From positions 2,356,001-2,420,000 of the forward strand of contig NZ_CP040755.1 of the NCBI RefSeq assembly GCF_024585285.1: a stretch of 64,000 nt of DNA, read 5' to 3'. Positions 1 to 9,510 of this stretch are shown piece after piece. The stretch comes from Colwellia sp. M166 (GTDB lineage Bacteria; Pseudomonadota; Gammaproteobacteria; Enterobacterales; Alteromonadaceae). A program made the position numbers and the translations under genes. Below the pieces are notes generated by a model. The model searched no databases and had not been told where the DNA came from. It saw only the letters and a list, made by a program, of their open reading frames with translations. The number at the start of each line of letters is the position of its first letter. Position 1 is the first letter of the stretch.

Positions 1-1
1 C

Positions 2-127
2 ACAGAACTCTATATAGCAACAGGTTTAGCAACGTCAAATAAAGTCATTGTCCGGTTAGCTTCGGCATTAGCGGCAATTAAAAAATCAGGTGTTTATCAA
101 CAAATATTAACTAAATATAATTTATAA
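2..127 (+). CDS. C-terminal fragment of a periplasmic solute-binding protein (partial)
   Basis: An open frame enters from the left edge and stops at the TAA at 125-127, giving 41 residues that end in LTKYNL. The residues LYIATGLATSNKV followed by an amphipathic stretch rich in Ala, Leu and Lys look like the last helix of family 3 extracellular solute-binding proteins (HisJ/GlnH-like), where the final domain ends with a Y-x-x-I-xx-KY motif. The start and most of the gene lie outside the window, so function and ligand cannot be stated. A second, full-length protein of the same broad fold is encoded at 48970-49719. Confidence 0.5.
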   Translation, partial: TELYIATGLATSNKVIVRLASALAAIKKSGVYQQILTKYNL

Positions 128-328
128 CGTACTTGTAAAATGATGTAAAAATACTTGACTCAATGGCCAGTTCAATTAACGCACATCGAATTAAACGGGT
201 TTATAACGCCAAAGTTGCCTATGACAAGCCTATAATTTGAGTGCTTTAGCGCACTTGCTATTTGTTGAATCAAAACGCTGGCAGCTACATTGAATTTTGC
301 AAATTGCTCCCATTGATATCTCCATAAG

Positions 329-1318
329 CTATAATGCCTGTGCCACGGCTATCTCAGTTTCTATAACCACTCTATTACGCCCCAGATCTTTTGCTAAATA
401 TAAAGCAGCATCTGCTCGACTGATCCATGCTTCCGCTGTTTCTCCAGCACGATACTCCGCGACACCAATAGAAACAGTTACGGAGATGCCATTGGCAAAC
501 GTTGATTGCGCTATTTTTTCGCGTAGGTTTTCTGCAACTGATTTAGCTTTAAGCAAATCAACTTTTAACGGTAAAATAATAAACTCTTCGCCACCATAAC
601 GGTATAAATCATCTAACGAACGCGTGTGCTTTTGGATTAATTCAACCAACTCAATTAGTACTAAATCACCATTTGCATGACCATGATTATCATTAACTTT
701 CTTAAAATGATCTAAATCTAATAGTAACAATGAAACTTTTGAGTGCTCTCTGCTTTGTTCTGCAAGAATGCGTGCCAATTGTTTATCCAAAGCTCGGCGA
801 TTACCAGATAAAGTTAGCGGATCAATACTGGCTAACAAGGCTAATTTACGATTAGTTTTGCTGTAATTATTAAATATTACATATGAAAATAATGCCGTTA
901 GAAACAAGGTAAAACTAATGGTTAAAAACTCTAAATAACTTATAAAAGGAAATAATATGATGGCAATAAAACCGATAGCAATAAAGCATATAATACCGGC
1001 AGGACGGGCCGGCAACATATAGTAAAAGGCAATCATTGCAGGATATAGCCAAAATAAATGTGATTGCCCACGAATGGCAACAACCGTCACTATAGAGATA
1101 GCAAGAAAGACAGCTAATATAATTTTTGCCGTCTTAATATTTCTACTATGATAAATAAAAATAAAAAAAACGGACATCATAACCACAACTAGCGCATCAA
1201 TAAAAGCCATCATAATGTCACCTTCAAGCCAGCGTATATAAGCAAATGGTGAAATGGTAATAACAGCAAATGTACTTAGAATTAGTAACATTTTTTCTGC
1301 TGTCGAGCGCTTGATCAT
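329..1318 (-). CDS. Membrane-bound diguanylate cyclase (GGDEF)
   Basis: This 329-residue protein should make cyclic di-GMP from two GTP at the inner membrane. About five or six hydrophobic segments cover residues 8-150, followed by a single cytosolic GGDEF domain (about 160-320). The active-site loop reads GGEEF at 242-246, and the product-inhibition I-site RSLD sits at the expected spacing before it, so both catalysis and feedback look intact. The domain entry motif is DPLTLSGNRR instead of the common DPLTGLGNRR. No sensory family is recognisable in the membrane part. The gene stands alone; its neighbours read away from it or are unrelated. Activity is inferred from motifs only. Confidence 0.9.
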   Translation of the reverse strand: MIKRSTAEKMLLILSTFAVITISPFAYIRWLEGDIMMAFIDALVVVMMSVFFIFIYHSRNIKTAKIILAVFLAISIVTVVAIRGQSHLFWLYPAMIAFYYMLPARPAGIICFIAIGFIAIILFPFISYLEFLTISFTLFLTALFSYVIFNNYSKTNRKLALLASIDPLTLSGNRRALDKQLARILAEQSREHSKVSLLLLDLDHFKKVNDNHGHANGDLVLIELVELIQKHTRSLDDLYRYGGEEFIILPLKVDLLKAKSVAENLREKIAQSTFANGISVTVSIGVAEYRAGETAEAWISRADAALYLAKDLGRNRVVIETEIAVAQAL

Positions 1319-1506
1319 TTTATCTTCCCTATTCGAATCAATATAAACACGAAGTTAGTCACTTAACTATCCCCCCTTAATATAGAAAACTCTTGGTTAT
1401 AATTCAAACAGATAATATGTTCGTACTTGTGCTCTTTATTATATTAATTGATAAAAGTAGACCAAAGCTAGCTGAATATTCAGTGACTCTAAGGCTATTT
1501 AATACA

Positions 1507-3525
1507 TTACTTTTTATTTTTTAGCATTTCACGTAAATTTGCCACACCCATTTTTGCTGTAGCTTGCTTTTTTTCTATGCTCTGTTTAGTTTGCGTCAAT
1601 TCCCAACTTAAATCATCTTGTGGCAATTCATGTAAAAATCGACTGGCTTCAGTTCTCGATACTTCACCGTACTGACGTCGTTCACGAGCATAAGTAAAAA
1701 TTAACTCCTTCTGAGCACGAGTAATACCGACATAAGCTAAGCGACGCTCTTCTTCGACATTGCCTTCATCCATACTGGTTTGGTGTGGTAAAATACCTTC
1801 TTCCATACCGATGAGAAAAACATAAGGGAACTCTAGACCTTTCGAAGCATGCAACGTCATTAGTTGTACTTGGTCAGTTTCTTCCTCATCTTCATTACGT
1901 TCCATCATGTCACGTAGCGTTAACCGAGTAACCACTTGCGGCAAGGTCATCGGCTCTTCATCGTCAGTACCCTCTAGCATTTGCGTGACCCAACTGAAAA
2001 GTTGCGTGACATTTTTCATACGCATTTCAGCGGCTTTTGCACTAGGTGAAGTATCGTAGAGCCAATCTTCATAGTTAATTTCACGCACCATAGCGCGTAA
2101 TACTGCAGAAGTGTCGCCACGTTCAGCATGATCTGCGGTTTCAACTAACCAGCGAGTAAATCGTTGCACACTGACCAAACCACGGCCAGTAAGATGCTGT
2201 TCTAAGCCTAATTCGAAACTTGCCGCGAACATGCTAATTTGCCGCATATTGGCATAACTCCCCAACTTCTCTAAGGTTGTAGGGCCAATTTCACGACGTG
2301 GTACGTTAACAATACGCAAAAAGGCATTATCGTCGTCAGGGTTCACTAACACTCGTAGAAACGCCATCATATCTTTAATTTCTGCACGCGAAAAAAACGA
2401 AGTGCCACCATTAATTTTATAGGGAATTCGGTTCGTCATCAGCGCTTTTTCCAATAGCCGCGACTGATGATTACCACGATATAAAATCGCATAATCTTTG
2501 AATTTACTTTTGTTTAAAAAACGGTGGCCGATCAACTCACCAACAACCCGCTCAACCTCATGCTCTTCATTCTTAGTTTGCAGTACTCTTAGCTCAACCC
2601 CATAGTTAAGCTCACTAAAAAGAGCTTTATCATATACATGAGGGTTATTGGCGATCAAAATATTAGCACATTTCAAAATACGGCCACTGGAACGATAGTT
2701 TTGCTCAAGCTTAATCAACTTAAGGTTTGGGTAGTCTTGTCCTAATAACACTAAGTTTTGTGGCTTAGCACCACGCCATGAGTAAATAGATTGATCGTCA
2801 TCACCCACCACAGTTAATAACCCTTTTTCACCGGTGATCAATTTAACTAATTCATATTGGCTGGCATTCGTATCTTGATATTCATCAACTAGCATATATT
2901 GAATTTTATTCTGCCAACGTGCTCGTACTTCTGGATAGTTACGCATTAATAGGGTTGGAATTAAAATCAAGTCATCAAAATCAAGTGCGTTATAGGCTTT
3001 CATATGCTTTTGATACATGCCATAAAACTCAGCATATGACTTAGCGTCAGCATCAACAGCCTGTTTAATAGCATCATCAGGCAATAACAGATCATTCTTC
3101 CAATTAGAAATCATCATCTGTAATTTACTTAATAAGTCTTTATCGCCTTCAAGCTCATCCTGCGTAAGCTCCTTCAATAACGCTAAGCTGTCTTGATCAT
3201 CAAATAAGGTAAAGCCAGGTTTATAACCTAAGGTTTTTAATTCACGGCGAATAATATCTAAACCCAATGAGTGGAAAGTACAAACCGTTAAACCACGTGT
3301 TTGTGTTTTATCCATCATTTTAACCACACGCTCTTTCATTTCACGGGCTGCTTTATTGGTAAAGGTTACCGCGGCAATATTTTTGGCTTTATAACCACAA
3401 TTTTGAATTAAATGGGCAATTTTCTGACAAATAACCCCAGTTTTACCACTGCCTGCTCCTGCTAATACTAGGCAAGGACCATCAACATATTTTTTTGCTT
3501 CATTTTGGCCTGGGTTTAATTTCAT
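1507..3525 (-). CDS. rep: ATP-dependent DNA helicase Rep
   Basis: A 672-residue superfamily 1A 3'-5' helicase, almost exactly the length of E. coli Rep (673) and collinear with it throughout. Walker A GAGSGKT is at 23-29; motif II is DEYQDT, followed by [14 protein letters not shown] and [13 protein letters not shown], and the late motif [14 protein letters not shown]. Rep moves with the replisome and clears proteins from the template. It is distinguished from the paralogue UvrD at 35070-37244 by length and by the Rep-type start [10 protein letters not shown]. It is divergent from ubiK with 186 bp between the two starts. Confidence 0.97.
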   Translation of the reverse strand: MKLNPGQNEAKKYVDGPCLVLAGAGSGKTGVICQKIAHLIQNCGYKAKNIAAVTFTNKAAREMKERVVKMMDKTQTRGLTVCTFHSLGLDIIRRELKTLGYKPGFTLFDDQDSLALLKELTQDELEGDKDLLSKLQMMISNWKNDLLLPDDAIKQAVDADAKSYAEFYGMYQKHMKAYNALDFDDLILIPTLLMRNYPEVRARWQNKIQYMLVDEYQDTNASQYELVKLITGEKGLLTVVGDDDQSIYSWRGAKPQNLVLLGQDYPNLKLIKLEQNYRSSGRILKCANILIANNPHVYDKALFSELNYGVELRVLQTKNEEHEVERVVGELIGHRFLNKSKFKDYAILYRGNHQSRLLEKALMTNRIPYKINGGTSFFSRAEIKDMMAFLRVLVNPDDDNAFLRIVNVPRREIGPTTLEKLGSYANMRQISMFAASFELGLEQHLTGRGLVSVQRFTRWLVETADHAERGDTSAVLRAMVREINYEDWLYDTSPSAKAAEMRMKNVTQLFSWVTQMLEGTDDEEPMTLPQVVTRLTLRDMMERNEDEEETDQVQLMTLHASKGLEFPYVFLIGMEEGILPHQTSMDEGNVEEERRLAYVGITRAQKELIFTYARERRQYGEVSRTEASRFLHELPQDDLSWELTQTKQSIEKKQATAKMGVANLREMLKNKK

Positions 3526-3711
3526 CGCTGCGTCGTAACTCTAATTTATGGATAAGATAATCGGTCGACGATTTTACCTGTTTTTCTTGCAAGACAACAT
3601 CAACTTTCTCTAACTTGCTTAATTTCTTATCTGCTTTAAATACGATTTGATTATCAATACTGGCTAGATTAGTTACAATAAGCTTATCGCTTATCAATTA
3701 AGAGCATTGAG

Positions 3712-3963
3712 ATGATTAACGCCAAAAAAATAGAAGAAATTGCCAAACAAGTTACCGATTCCATTCCTGCAGGCTTAAAAGATTTTGCCAATGAAATGGA
3801 AGATAAAACCAAAGTAGTACTACAACGTAAGTTATCTCAACTTGACGTTGTCACTCGTGAAGAGTTCGATGTACAAACACAAGTATTGATAAAAACACGC
3901 ACTAAGCTCACTGAGCTAGAAGCTAAAGTAGCCATTTTAGAAGCTCAAATTACGGCCCAATAA
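3712..3963 (+). CDS. ubiK: Ubiquinone biosynthesis accessory factor UbiK (YqiC/BMFP family)
   Basis: An 83-residue protein with two helices: an amphipathic N-terminal part (residues 1-45) and a C-terminal coiled coil. The block REEFDVQTQVL, diagnostic for the BMFP/UbiK family, is present near residue 50. In E. coli, UbiK trimerises with UbiJ and binds lipids to help the aerobic Ubi complex; that role is taken from the family. The C-terminus is about 13 residues shorter than in E. coli. The gene is followed by a convergent stem-loop at 3974-3999. Confidence 0.93.
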   Translation: MINAKKIEEIAKQVTDSIPAGLKDFANEMEDKTKVVLQRKLSQLDVVTREEFDVQTQVLIKTRTKLTELEAKVAILEAQITAQ

Positions 3964-3973
3964 TCTACTTTAA

Positions 3974-3999
3974 ATAAGGCCTAAAATAACAGGCCTTAT
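3974..3999. terminator. Convergent stem-loop between ubiK and the DUF418 gene
   Basis: A perfect 9-bp inverted repeat, ATAAGGCCT (3974-3982) and AGGCCTTAT (3991-3999), with an 8-nt loop, lies between two convergent stop codons. The U-run is weak on both strands, so this may be a processing or pausing hairpin as much as an intrinsic terminator. Confidence 0.6.
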
Positions 4000-4011
4000 C
4001 CACTAACTACT

Positions 4012-5565
4012 TTATTTCAGTCGCATAGCTTGTATTTTTTTATAAGACAAGCAACGCCATAACCATTCTAGTGGACCAAAGGCATAATGATTTAACCACC
4101 AGCGCGAAAACAGCAATTGGAAAATAATAATTACCAAGACGATAAGCATTTGTGGTGCCCTTGATATTTCACCAAAATAACCACCCGCATAACCATAAAA
4201 AATAGAGCTCAAGATAACAGAGTGCATTATGTAGTTAGTTAATGCCATTCTGCCCATTGGTGAAAACATCGCAAAGCGTTTACACCATTTTTCATCGCTG
4301 AGTAAGTACATGATTAAACCAAAATAACCTGCGCTCATCACTAATTGACCCACGTAAAATAAGCCTTCACCTACTGCTTGCAATAAAGCCACTTGATTCG
4401 CCACCGGATGCTGAGATACTAATAATCCACTGGTTTCTATAACCAAGCCCAAACCAATACCAAGCCATGCTGTAATATTAAAGACACGAGTATGTTGTTG
4501 ATAATTTTCCATAATACCGCTTGATACTAACCAGTAACCTAAAATAAATATCGGCACCAGCACAGTAAGTGAAAAAGGTATGGTAAACATCAGCATAAAT
4601 AAGGCAAAATCAAATCGAAACTCAGTCGCTTGCCAATAACTGCCTTGTGTAAAAGCTTTAATTTCGGCCGCTTCATCAGCGCGCAGATCTTGCTGTTGCT
4701 CTACGATAGCTTGCGCCTGCATTTCTATGATTGCAGCAGAGTGTTGTTCAATTGATGCTGTAATATTTTCATCGGCAAGCTCATCGCTTGCAATGCCCAT
4801 TAAAGTATTCGGCATTTTATTCATTGGCTCATCGGTGATATTTTTAGCGAGTTCACCAGTCACTGATTCATCGTTATTTTCTGGTATTTTTAAGCGACTT
4901 TCGTTTGCTAAGTTAATTGCATCAACCCGCTCAGTGACTTTTATTTCTTCATGCCATTGTGCTAGCAAAGCATCATTATCATGGCTCAGCCCGAAACCAA
5001 TAGCACTGACGACAGTGATCATAATCGGTACTGACAACCACACTACAGCTAACTTAAAAAATGCTTGAGGATTATCATATTGCTCAAAACCCTGTTTTTT
5101 AAGTAACATTACCCAGGCTAGTAATAGTAAACCCGCGACACCATAATTTTGTAAAATATCTCCGCCCCATAAAAAAATCATATGTAATAGGCCGAAGACA
5201 ATTAAGGCAATCATACGACGTGAGAACCAAGCACCAAAAGGCCGCTCAGCCTGTTTAGCGCGGATCAACATAACGGCAAAACCCATACCAAATAACAGGG
5301 AAAACAATGTATAAAATTTACCTTCAACGAAGCAACGAATCAGCCAACCAACAACATGATCTAACCCTGATAAACTGGTGTCTTGACGACCAAGGCCTGC
5401 AATAGCGCGGTTAAACCACTCTATATTCATTAATAGAATACCAATTAAAGCTAAGCCTCTGAGAATGTCCATAGCAACAAGCCGTTGCTTAATCGTGATA
5501 GGGACAAGATTTTTAAGCCCAGGGCTAGGAGCTGAATTTTGTTTATCAGGGTACAAATCTGACAT
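4012..5565 (-). CDS. DUF418 family (YeiB-like) polytopic membrane protein
   Basis: The protein has 517 residues from the ATG at 5565, chosen because AAAGGA lies 6 nt upstream; an upstream in-frame ATG at 5601 has no ribosome site. The N-terminal block (RLVAMDILRGLALIGILLMNI) and the C-terminal block (MGRMALTNYIMHSVI, then FGPLEWLWR) are typical of DUF418/YeiB proteins, with many membrane helices between them. Roughly residues 205-310 hold a long acidic, Glu/Ala/Asn-rich hydrophilic insertion (for example EMQAQAIVEQQQD) between membrane segments, longer than I expect for the family. No enzymatic or transport activity can be assigned. The gene is convergent with ubiK and downstream of the ilv operon terminator. 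Confidence 0.85.
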   Translation of the reverse strand: MSDLYPDKQNSAPSPGLKNLVPITIKQRLVAMDILRGLALIGILLMNIEWFNRAIAGLGRQDTSLSGLDHVVGWLIRCFVEGKFYTLFSLLFGMGFAVMLIRAKQAERPFGAWFSRRMIALIVFGLLHMIFLWGGDILQNYGVAGLLLLAWVMLLKKQGFEQYDNPQAFFKLAVVWLSVPIMITVVSAIGFGLSHDNDALLAQWHEEIKVTERVDAINLANESRLKIPENNDESVTGELAKNITDEPMNKMPNTLMGIASDELADENITASIEQHSAAIIEMQAQAIVEQQQDLRADEAAEIKAFTQGSYWQATEFRFDFALFMLMFTIPFSLTVLVPIFILGYWLVSSGIMENYQQHTRVFNITAWLGIGLGLVIETSGLLVSQHPVANQVALLQAVGEGLFYVGQLVMSAGYFGLIMYLLSDEKWCKRFAMFSPMGRMALTNYIMHSVILSSIFYGYAGGYFGEISRAPQMLIVLVIIIFQLLFSRWWLNHYAFGPLEWLWRCLSYKKIQAMRLK

Positions 5566-5635
5566 AAAACATCCTTTTATTATAATTTTTCTATTTAGCA
5601 TTTCTGCTTAGCGACATAAAGATAAAGCATTTCAT

Positions 5636-5663
5636 AAAAAAAGCAGCTTAAAGCTGCTTTTTT
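5636..5663. terminator. Intrinsic terminator at the end of the ilv operon
   Basis: AGCAGCTT and AAGCTGCT form an 8-bp stem (5642-5649 with 5651-5658) flanked by A7 on the left and T6 on the right, so it can work on both strands. Its main job should be to end the leftward ilvGMEDA transcript just past ilvA. Confidence 0.85.
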
Positions 5664-5681
5664 ATAACAAAATATTAACCT

Positions 5682-7262
5682 TTAGGTCAGAAAGGTTTGA
5701 TAAGCCTTATTAGCCGTTTCTTCTTGCCATTCATAACCCAGAGCTTTCAAATGGGCAAAGAACTCACCTTCTTGATGTTGTTCTACTTCAAAGCCCGCTA
5801 ACACTTGGCCAAATGCGGCGCCATGATTACGATAATGAAATAAGGTAATATTCCAATATTCACCAAGGGTGTCTAAAAACTTTTCCAATGCGCCGGGGTA
5901 TTCCGGAAATTGGAAGCGAAAAATACGCTCTTGCGCTGACAATTCATTTTTACCGCCGATCATGTATCTAACATGCAACTTTGCCAGTTCATTTTCGGTG
6001 AAGTCAATTAACTCATAGTTTTGACTCTGTAAGCTTTGAGTTAATTTTTCTCTATCATTTACCTCGCCACCTAAACGAACACCAACAAAGATATTGGCAT
6101 TTTCAACTTGGGCTAAAGCGTCATGTTTATTAGCGTAACGATAATTAAATTCGGTTATTACTCGGCCAGCCAGTGCTTGGCAGAACTTTCTAAAACTGCC
6201 TTTTTCTTCTGGTATTTTAACCGCATAAACTGCTTCTTTTTGTTCACCTAGTTCACAGCGTTCAGAAATATAGCGCAAAGTATGAAAATTCATATTAGCG
6301 CCAGAAAGAATAGCCACTAATGACTCATCACCTTGGCTCGTTTGGCAATATTTTTGTAATCCCGCTAAAGATAACGCCCCCGCCGGCTCCGAAATCACCC
6401 GTGTTTGCTCGAATATATCTTTTATCGAGGCACAAATTTCATCGGTAGATACCGTAATAACGTCATCACAATAATGTTTGATCAAATCAAAGGTATGCTC
6501 ACCAATACGCTTAACAGCCACGCCATCGGCAAATAATCCCACTTGTGCTAAATCAACCGGTTTTCCCGCGCTTAAAGCTGCTTTTAAACAAGCTGAATCT
6601 TCAGCTTCTACACCGATAACCTTAATATGAGGCTGTAGTTGCTTTAAATATACCGCCATACCAGCCAATAAACCACCACCACCAACAGGCACAAAGACCA
6701 CATCAGTATTCGGCCGCTGTTGTAGTAACTCTTTCGCTACCGTGCCCTGACCCGCAATCACATCCGGGTCATCAAAAGGGTGGATTAAGGTTTTATGTTC
6801 AGCGTTCGCATATTCCACAGAAGCTTGCTGTGCTTCATTAAAACTTTTGCCAACTAAGCGCACTTCAGCACCATAACGTCTAACGTTATCAACTTTTATA
6901 TCGGGTGTGGTGATCGGCATAACTATCGTCGCTTTAATGCCCATCTTATGCGCTGCTAATGCCAACCCTTGGGCATGATTACCCGCGGAGGCGGCTATAA
7001 CACCATGCAAACATTGCTGCTCTGACAAATTAACTAATTTATTATAAGCACCACGTAATTTAAAGGAGTGCACGGGTTGCTGATCTTCCCGTTTAAGAAA
7101 TATTTGATTACCTAAGCGAGAGGATAGTTTAGTTAATGGTGTTAAATCAGATTCAACAGCCACATCATAAACCGGTGCTAGTAAGATCCTACGCAGGTAA
7201 TCTAGTGCTTGCTCTTGCCTCGCTTTAGCAAGCACTATGGCTTGCTGTTCAGCTTCAGTCAT
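5682..7262 (-). CDS. ilvA: Threonine dehydratase (deaminase), biosynthetic
   Basis: IlvA converts L-threonine to 2-oxobutanoate and ammonia with PLP, the committed step to isoleucine. The 526 residues have a catalytic PLP fold (about 1-340) with the Schiff-base lysine in PVHSFKLRGAYNK, and the phosphate-binding loop GGGGLLAG near residue 195. A C-terminal regulatory part holds two ACT-like repeats (about 345-520), as in the isoleucine-inhibited E. coli enzyme (514 aa). It is the last gene of the ilv operon. Between it and ilvD lies a 38-codon ORF derived from the ilvD tail (7275-7391), an arrangement absent from the E. coli operon. Confidence 0.97.
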   Translation of the reverse strand: MTEAEQQAIVLAKARQEQALDYLRRILLAPVYDVAVESDLTPLTKLSSRLGNQIFLKREDQQPVHSFKLRGAYNKLVNLSEQQCLHGVIAASAGNHAQGLALAAHKMGIKATIVMPITTPDIKVDNVRRYGAEVRLVGKSFNEAQQASVEYANAEHKTLIHPFDDPDVIAGQGTVAKELLQQRPNTDVVFVPVGGGGLLAGMAVYLKQLQPHIKVIGVEAEDSACLKAALSAGKPVDLAQVGLFADGVAVKRIGEHTFDLIKHYCDDVITVSTDEICASIKDIFEQTRVISEPAGALSLAGLQKYCQTSQGDESLVAILSGANMNFHTLRYISERCELGEQKEAVYAVKIPEEKGSFRKFCQALAGRVITEFNYRYANKHDALAQVENANIFVGVRLGGEVNDREKLTQSLQSQNYELIDFTENELAKLHVRYMIGGKNELSAQERIFRFQFPEYPGALEKFLDTLGEYWNITLFHYRNHGAAFGQVLAGFEVEQHQEGEFFAHLKALGYEWQEETANKAYQTFLT

Positions 7263-7274
7263 TATCTTTCTCCG

Positions 7275-7391
7275 TTACTCGATGTTATCAACTATGTCAT
7301 CAAGTAGGTCACAGTTGCGCACAGCACCTTTGTCAGCACTCGTTGCTTTAATTTGCTTGAGTGCATAGTGTTTCAAAGTGATGTCTAACAT
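7275..7391 (-). CDS. 38-residue ORF derived from a duplicated ilvD 3' end
   Basis: ATG at 7389-7391 lies 2 nt past the ilvD stop, and the frame runs to TAA at 7275-7277, 12 bp before the ilvA start. The peptide contains YALK, then [11 protein letters not shown] and DLLDDIV, which align with the C-terminus of IlvD ([22 protein letters not shown]). At the DNA level 7298-7367 matches 7423-7498 apart from scattered changes and a 6-nt gap. The frame has stayed open and substitutions are conservative, but no start-site strength or selection can be proven here. It may be a translated relic, a spacer aiding ilvD-ilvA coupling, or a pseudogene fragment. The duplication itself is seen directly; any function is unknown. 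Confidence 0.55.
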   Translation of the reverse strand: MLDITLKHYALKQIKATSADKGAVRNCDLLDDIVDNIE

Positions 7392-7393
7392 CG

Positions 7394-9268
7394 CTATTTA
7401 CCCACCGAATCAGCAAGTAAACCATCAAGTAAGTCACGGTTGCGCACAGCGCCTTTATCAGCACTCGTTGCTAACATTGCATAATTTTTAAGTGCATAAC
7501 TGATAGGTCGTACACGATCAACTGGCTTCCATGCACCTTTACCTTTCGCTTCCATCGCCACGCGACGCGCTGCAAGCTCAGTTTCAGGTACTTGCAAGGT
7601 TATTTCACGAGTAGGAATATCTATATGAATAATATCGCCTTGCTCTACCAGTGCAATAGTACCGCCATCAGCGGCTTCTGGAGAAACATGACCAATAGAT
7701 AAACCTGAAGTACCACCGGAGAAACGGCCATCAGTTAACAAAGCACACGCTTTGCCTAAGCCCATAGATTTTAAGTAAGTGGTTGGATAAAGCATTTCTT
7801 GCATGCCCGGACCACCTTTAGGGCCTTCATAGCGAATAACCACTACCTCACCTGCTACGACTTTTTTATCTAAGATACCGGCGACAGCAGCGTCTTGGCT
7901 TTCAAAAATATGCGCAGGACCAGTAAAGACTAAATTATCGTCTGACACGCCAGCCGTTTTAACCACACAACCATCTATCGCAATATTACCTGAAAGTACC
8001 GCTAAACCACCTTCGGTTGAAAAAGCATGCTCAAGGCTTCGAATACAACCATTTTCTCGGTCATCATCTAACGTATCCCAACGACAATCTTGGCTAAATG
8101 CTTTGGTGGTACGAATACCAGCAGGGCCTGCACGATAGAATTTTTTAACCTCTTCATCATCAGTGACTTTAATATCATATTTAGCAATGACATCAGCAAG
8201 CGTTGTACCAAAAATATTGGGGACATCGGTGTTTAATAAACCTGCACGTGATAATTCACCTAGAATAGCGATTACACCACCGGCGCGATGTACATCTTCC
8301 ATATGATACTTAGGCGTTGATGGCGCAACTTTACATAGCTGGGGTACAATACGTGATAATTTATCCATGTCTTCCATGGTGTAATCTATTTCAGCTTCTT
8401 GCGCGGTAGCCAGTAAATGCAAGATAGTATTAGTTGAGCCCCCCATGGCAATATCTAAACACATAGCATTGTGTAAAGCTTCTTTGCTGGCAATATTGCG
8501 CGGCAGTGCTGACTCATCGTTGTCTTGATAGTAACGCTTGGTTAATGCAACAATTTGTTTACCAGCATCTAAAAATAACTTCTCTCTATCAGCATGAGTT
8601 GCCAGCATTGAACCGTTACCCGGTAAGGCTAAGCCTAATGCTTCGGCTAAACAGTTCATTGAGTTTGCCGTGAACATGCCAGAACATGAACCACAAGTTG
8701 GACAGGCCGAGCGTTCTACTTGATCTGATTGCTTATCAGATACTTTCGGATCAGCGCCTTGGATCATGGCATCAACTAAATCAAGCTTAATAATTTGATC
8801 TGAAAGCTTAGTTTTACCTGCTTCCATTGGGCCACCTGAAACAAATATTACCGGAATATTTAAGCGCATAGCCGCCATTAACATACCTGGGGTAATTTTG
8901 TCGCAATTAGAAATACACACCATGGCATCGGCACAATGGGCGTTCACCATATATTCAACAGAATCAGCAATTAAGTCGCGAGAAGGCAAGCTATAAAGCA
9001 TGCCACTGTGACCCATAGCAATACCATCATCAACCGCGATAGTATTAAATTCTTTCGCGACACCACCCGCTTCTGCAATAGCGCCAGCGACCAATTGGCC
9101 CATATCTTTTAAATGCACATGACCCGGTACAAACTGAGTAAATGAGTTAACTACCGCAACAATAGGTTTACCAAAGTCGCCATCAGTCATGCCTGTTGCA
9201 CGCCAGAGCGCACGAGCGCCTGCCATATTTCGGCCTTGAGTTGAGGTTGCTGAGCGTAATTTTGGCAT
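7394..9268 (-). CDS. ilvD: Dihydroxy-acid dehydratase
   Basis: IlvD dehydrates 2,3-dihydroxy acids to the 2-oxo acid precursors of valine and isoleucine using an Fe-S cluster. The 624 residues match the enterobacterial enzyme from the first residues ([20 protein letters not shown]) onward. Cluster-ligand regions are visible as [10 protein letters not shown] and [17 protein letters not shown], and the Mg/substrate loop as GGSTNT. Its 3' end is duplicated just downstream (7275-7391). It is preceded by a 241-bp gap to ilvE that carries a large hairpin. The gene is the fourth structural gene of the operon. Confidence 0.97.
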   Translation of the reverse strand: MPKLRSATSTQGRNMAGARALWRATGMTDGDFGKPIVAVVNSFTQFVPGHVHLKDMGQLVAGAIAEAGGVAKEFNTIAVDDGIAMGHSGMLYSLPSRDLIADSVEYMVNAHCADAMVCISNCDKITPGMLMAAMRLNIPVIFVSGGPMEAGKTKLSDQIIKLDLVDAMIQGADPKVSDKQSDQVERSACPTCGSCSGMFTANSMNCLAEALGLALPGNGSMLATHADREKLFLDAGKQIVALTKRYYQDNDESALPRNIASKEALHNAMCLDIAMGGSTNTILHLLATAQEAEIDYTMEDMDKLSRIVPQLCKVAPSTPKYHMEDVHRAGGVIAILGELSRAGLLNTDVPNIFGTTLADVIAKYDIKVTDDEEVKKFYRAGPAGIRTTKAFSQDCRWDTLDDDRENGCIRSLEHAFSTEGGLAVLSGNIAIDGCVVKTAGVSDDNLVFTGPAHIFESQDAAVAGILDKKVVAGEVVVIRYEGPKGGPGMQEMLYPTTYLKSMGLGKACALLTDGRFSGGTSGLSIGHVSPEAADGGTIALVEQGDIIHIDIPTREITLQVPETELAARRVAMEAKGKGAWKPVDRVRPISYALKNYAMLATSADKGAVRNRDLLDGLLADSVGK

Positions 9269-9430
9269 GACAAATTCCTTAAATGCGTTAAGTTCGTGAT
9301 GAATTGATAATATTGCTGTTAGCTATTTTAAAAAAACACTATTTGAATGCGCTTTTAAAATAAGTATTTTATTTATAGTCGTTCGGTTTACGTTACAGAG
9401 TTGCTGCTAATTCAACTAAACTTCAAGGCA

Positions 9431-9467
9431 GGAAGTACACAACTTATCAATATAAGTGAGTACTTCC
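9431..9467 (-). other. Long stem-loop in the ilvE-ilvD spacer
   Basis: GGAAGTAC (9431-9438) pairs with GTACTTCC (9460-9467), and inside it ACTTAT (9442-9447) pairs with ATAAGT (9452-9457) around a 4-nt loop, giving 8+6 bp with one internal loop. There is no poly-U tract, so it is unlikely to be a terminator. In this position it could be an RNase site or mRNA stabiliser that sets the ratio of ilvGME to ilvDA mRNA; that is inference. Confidence 0.6.
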
Positions 9468-9510
9468 AACGAAGAAGCTAGAAGCTTAGCGAAGTAGCAA
9501 AAACCTAGGT

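Noticed and set aside
3500..3697. 65-codon minus-strand ORF upstream of rep
   Set aside because: It overlaps the start of rep in another frame, has no ribosome site and no recognisable family; it lies in the rep-ubiK divergent promoter region.
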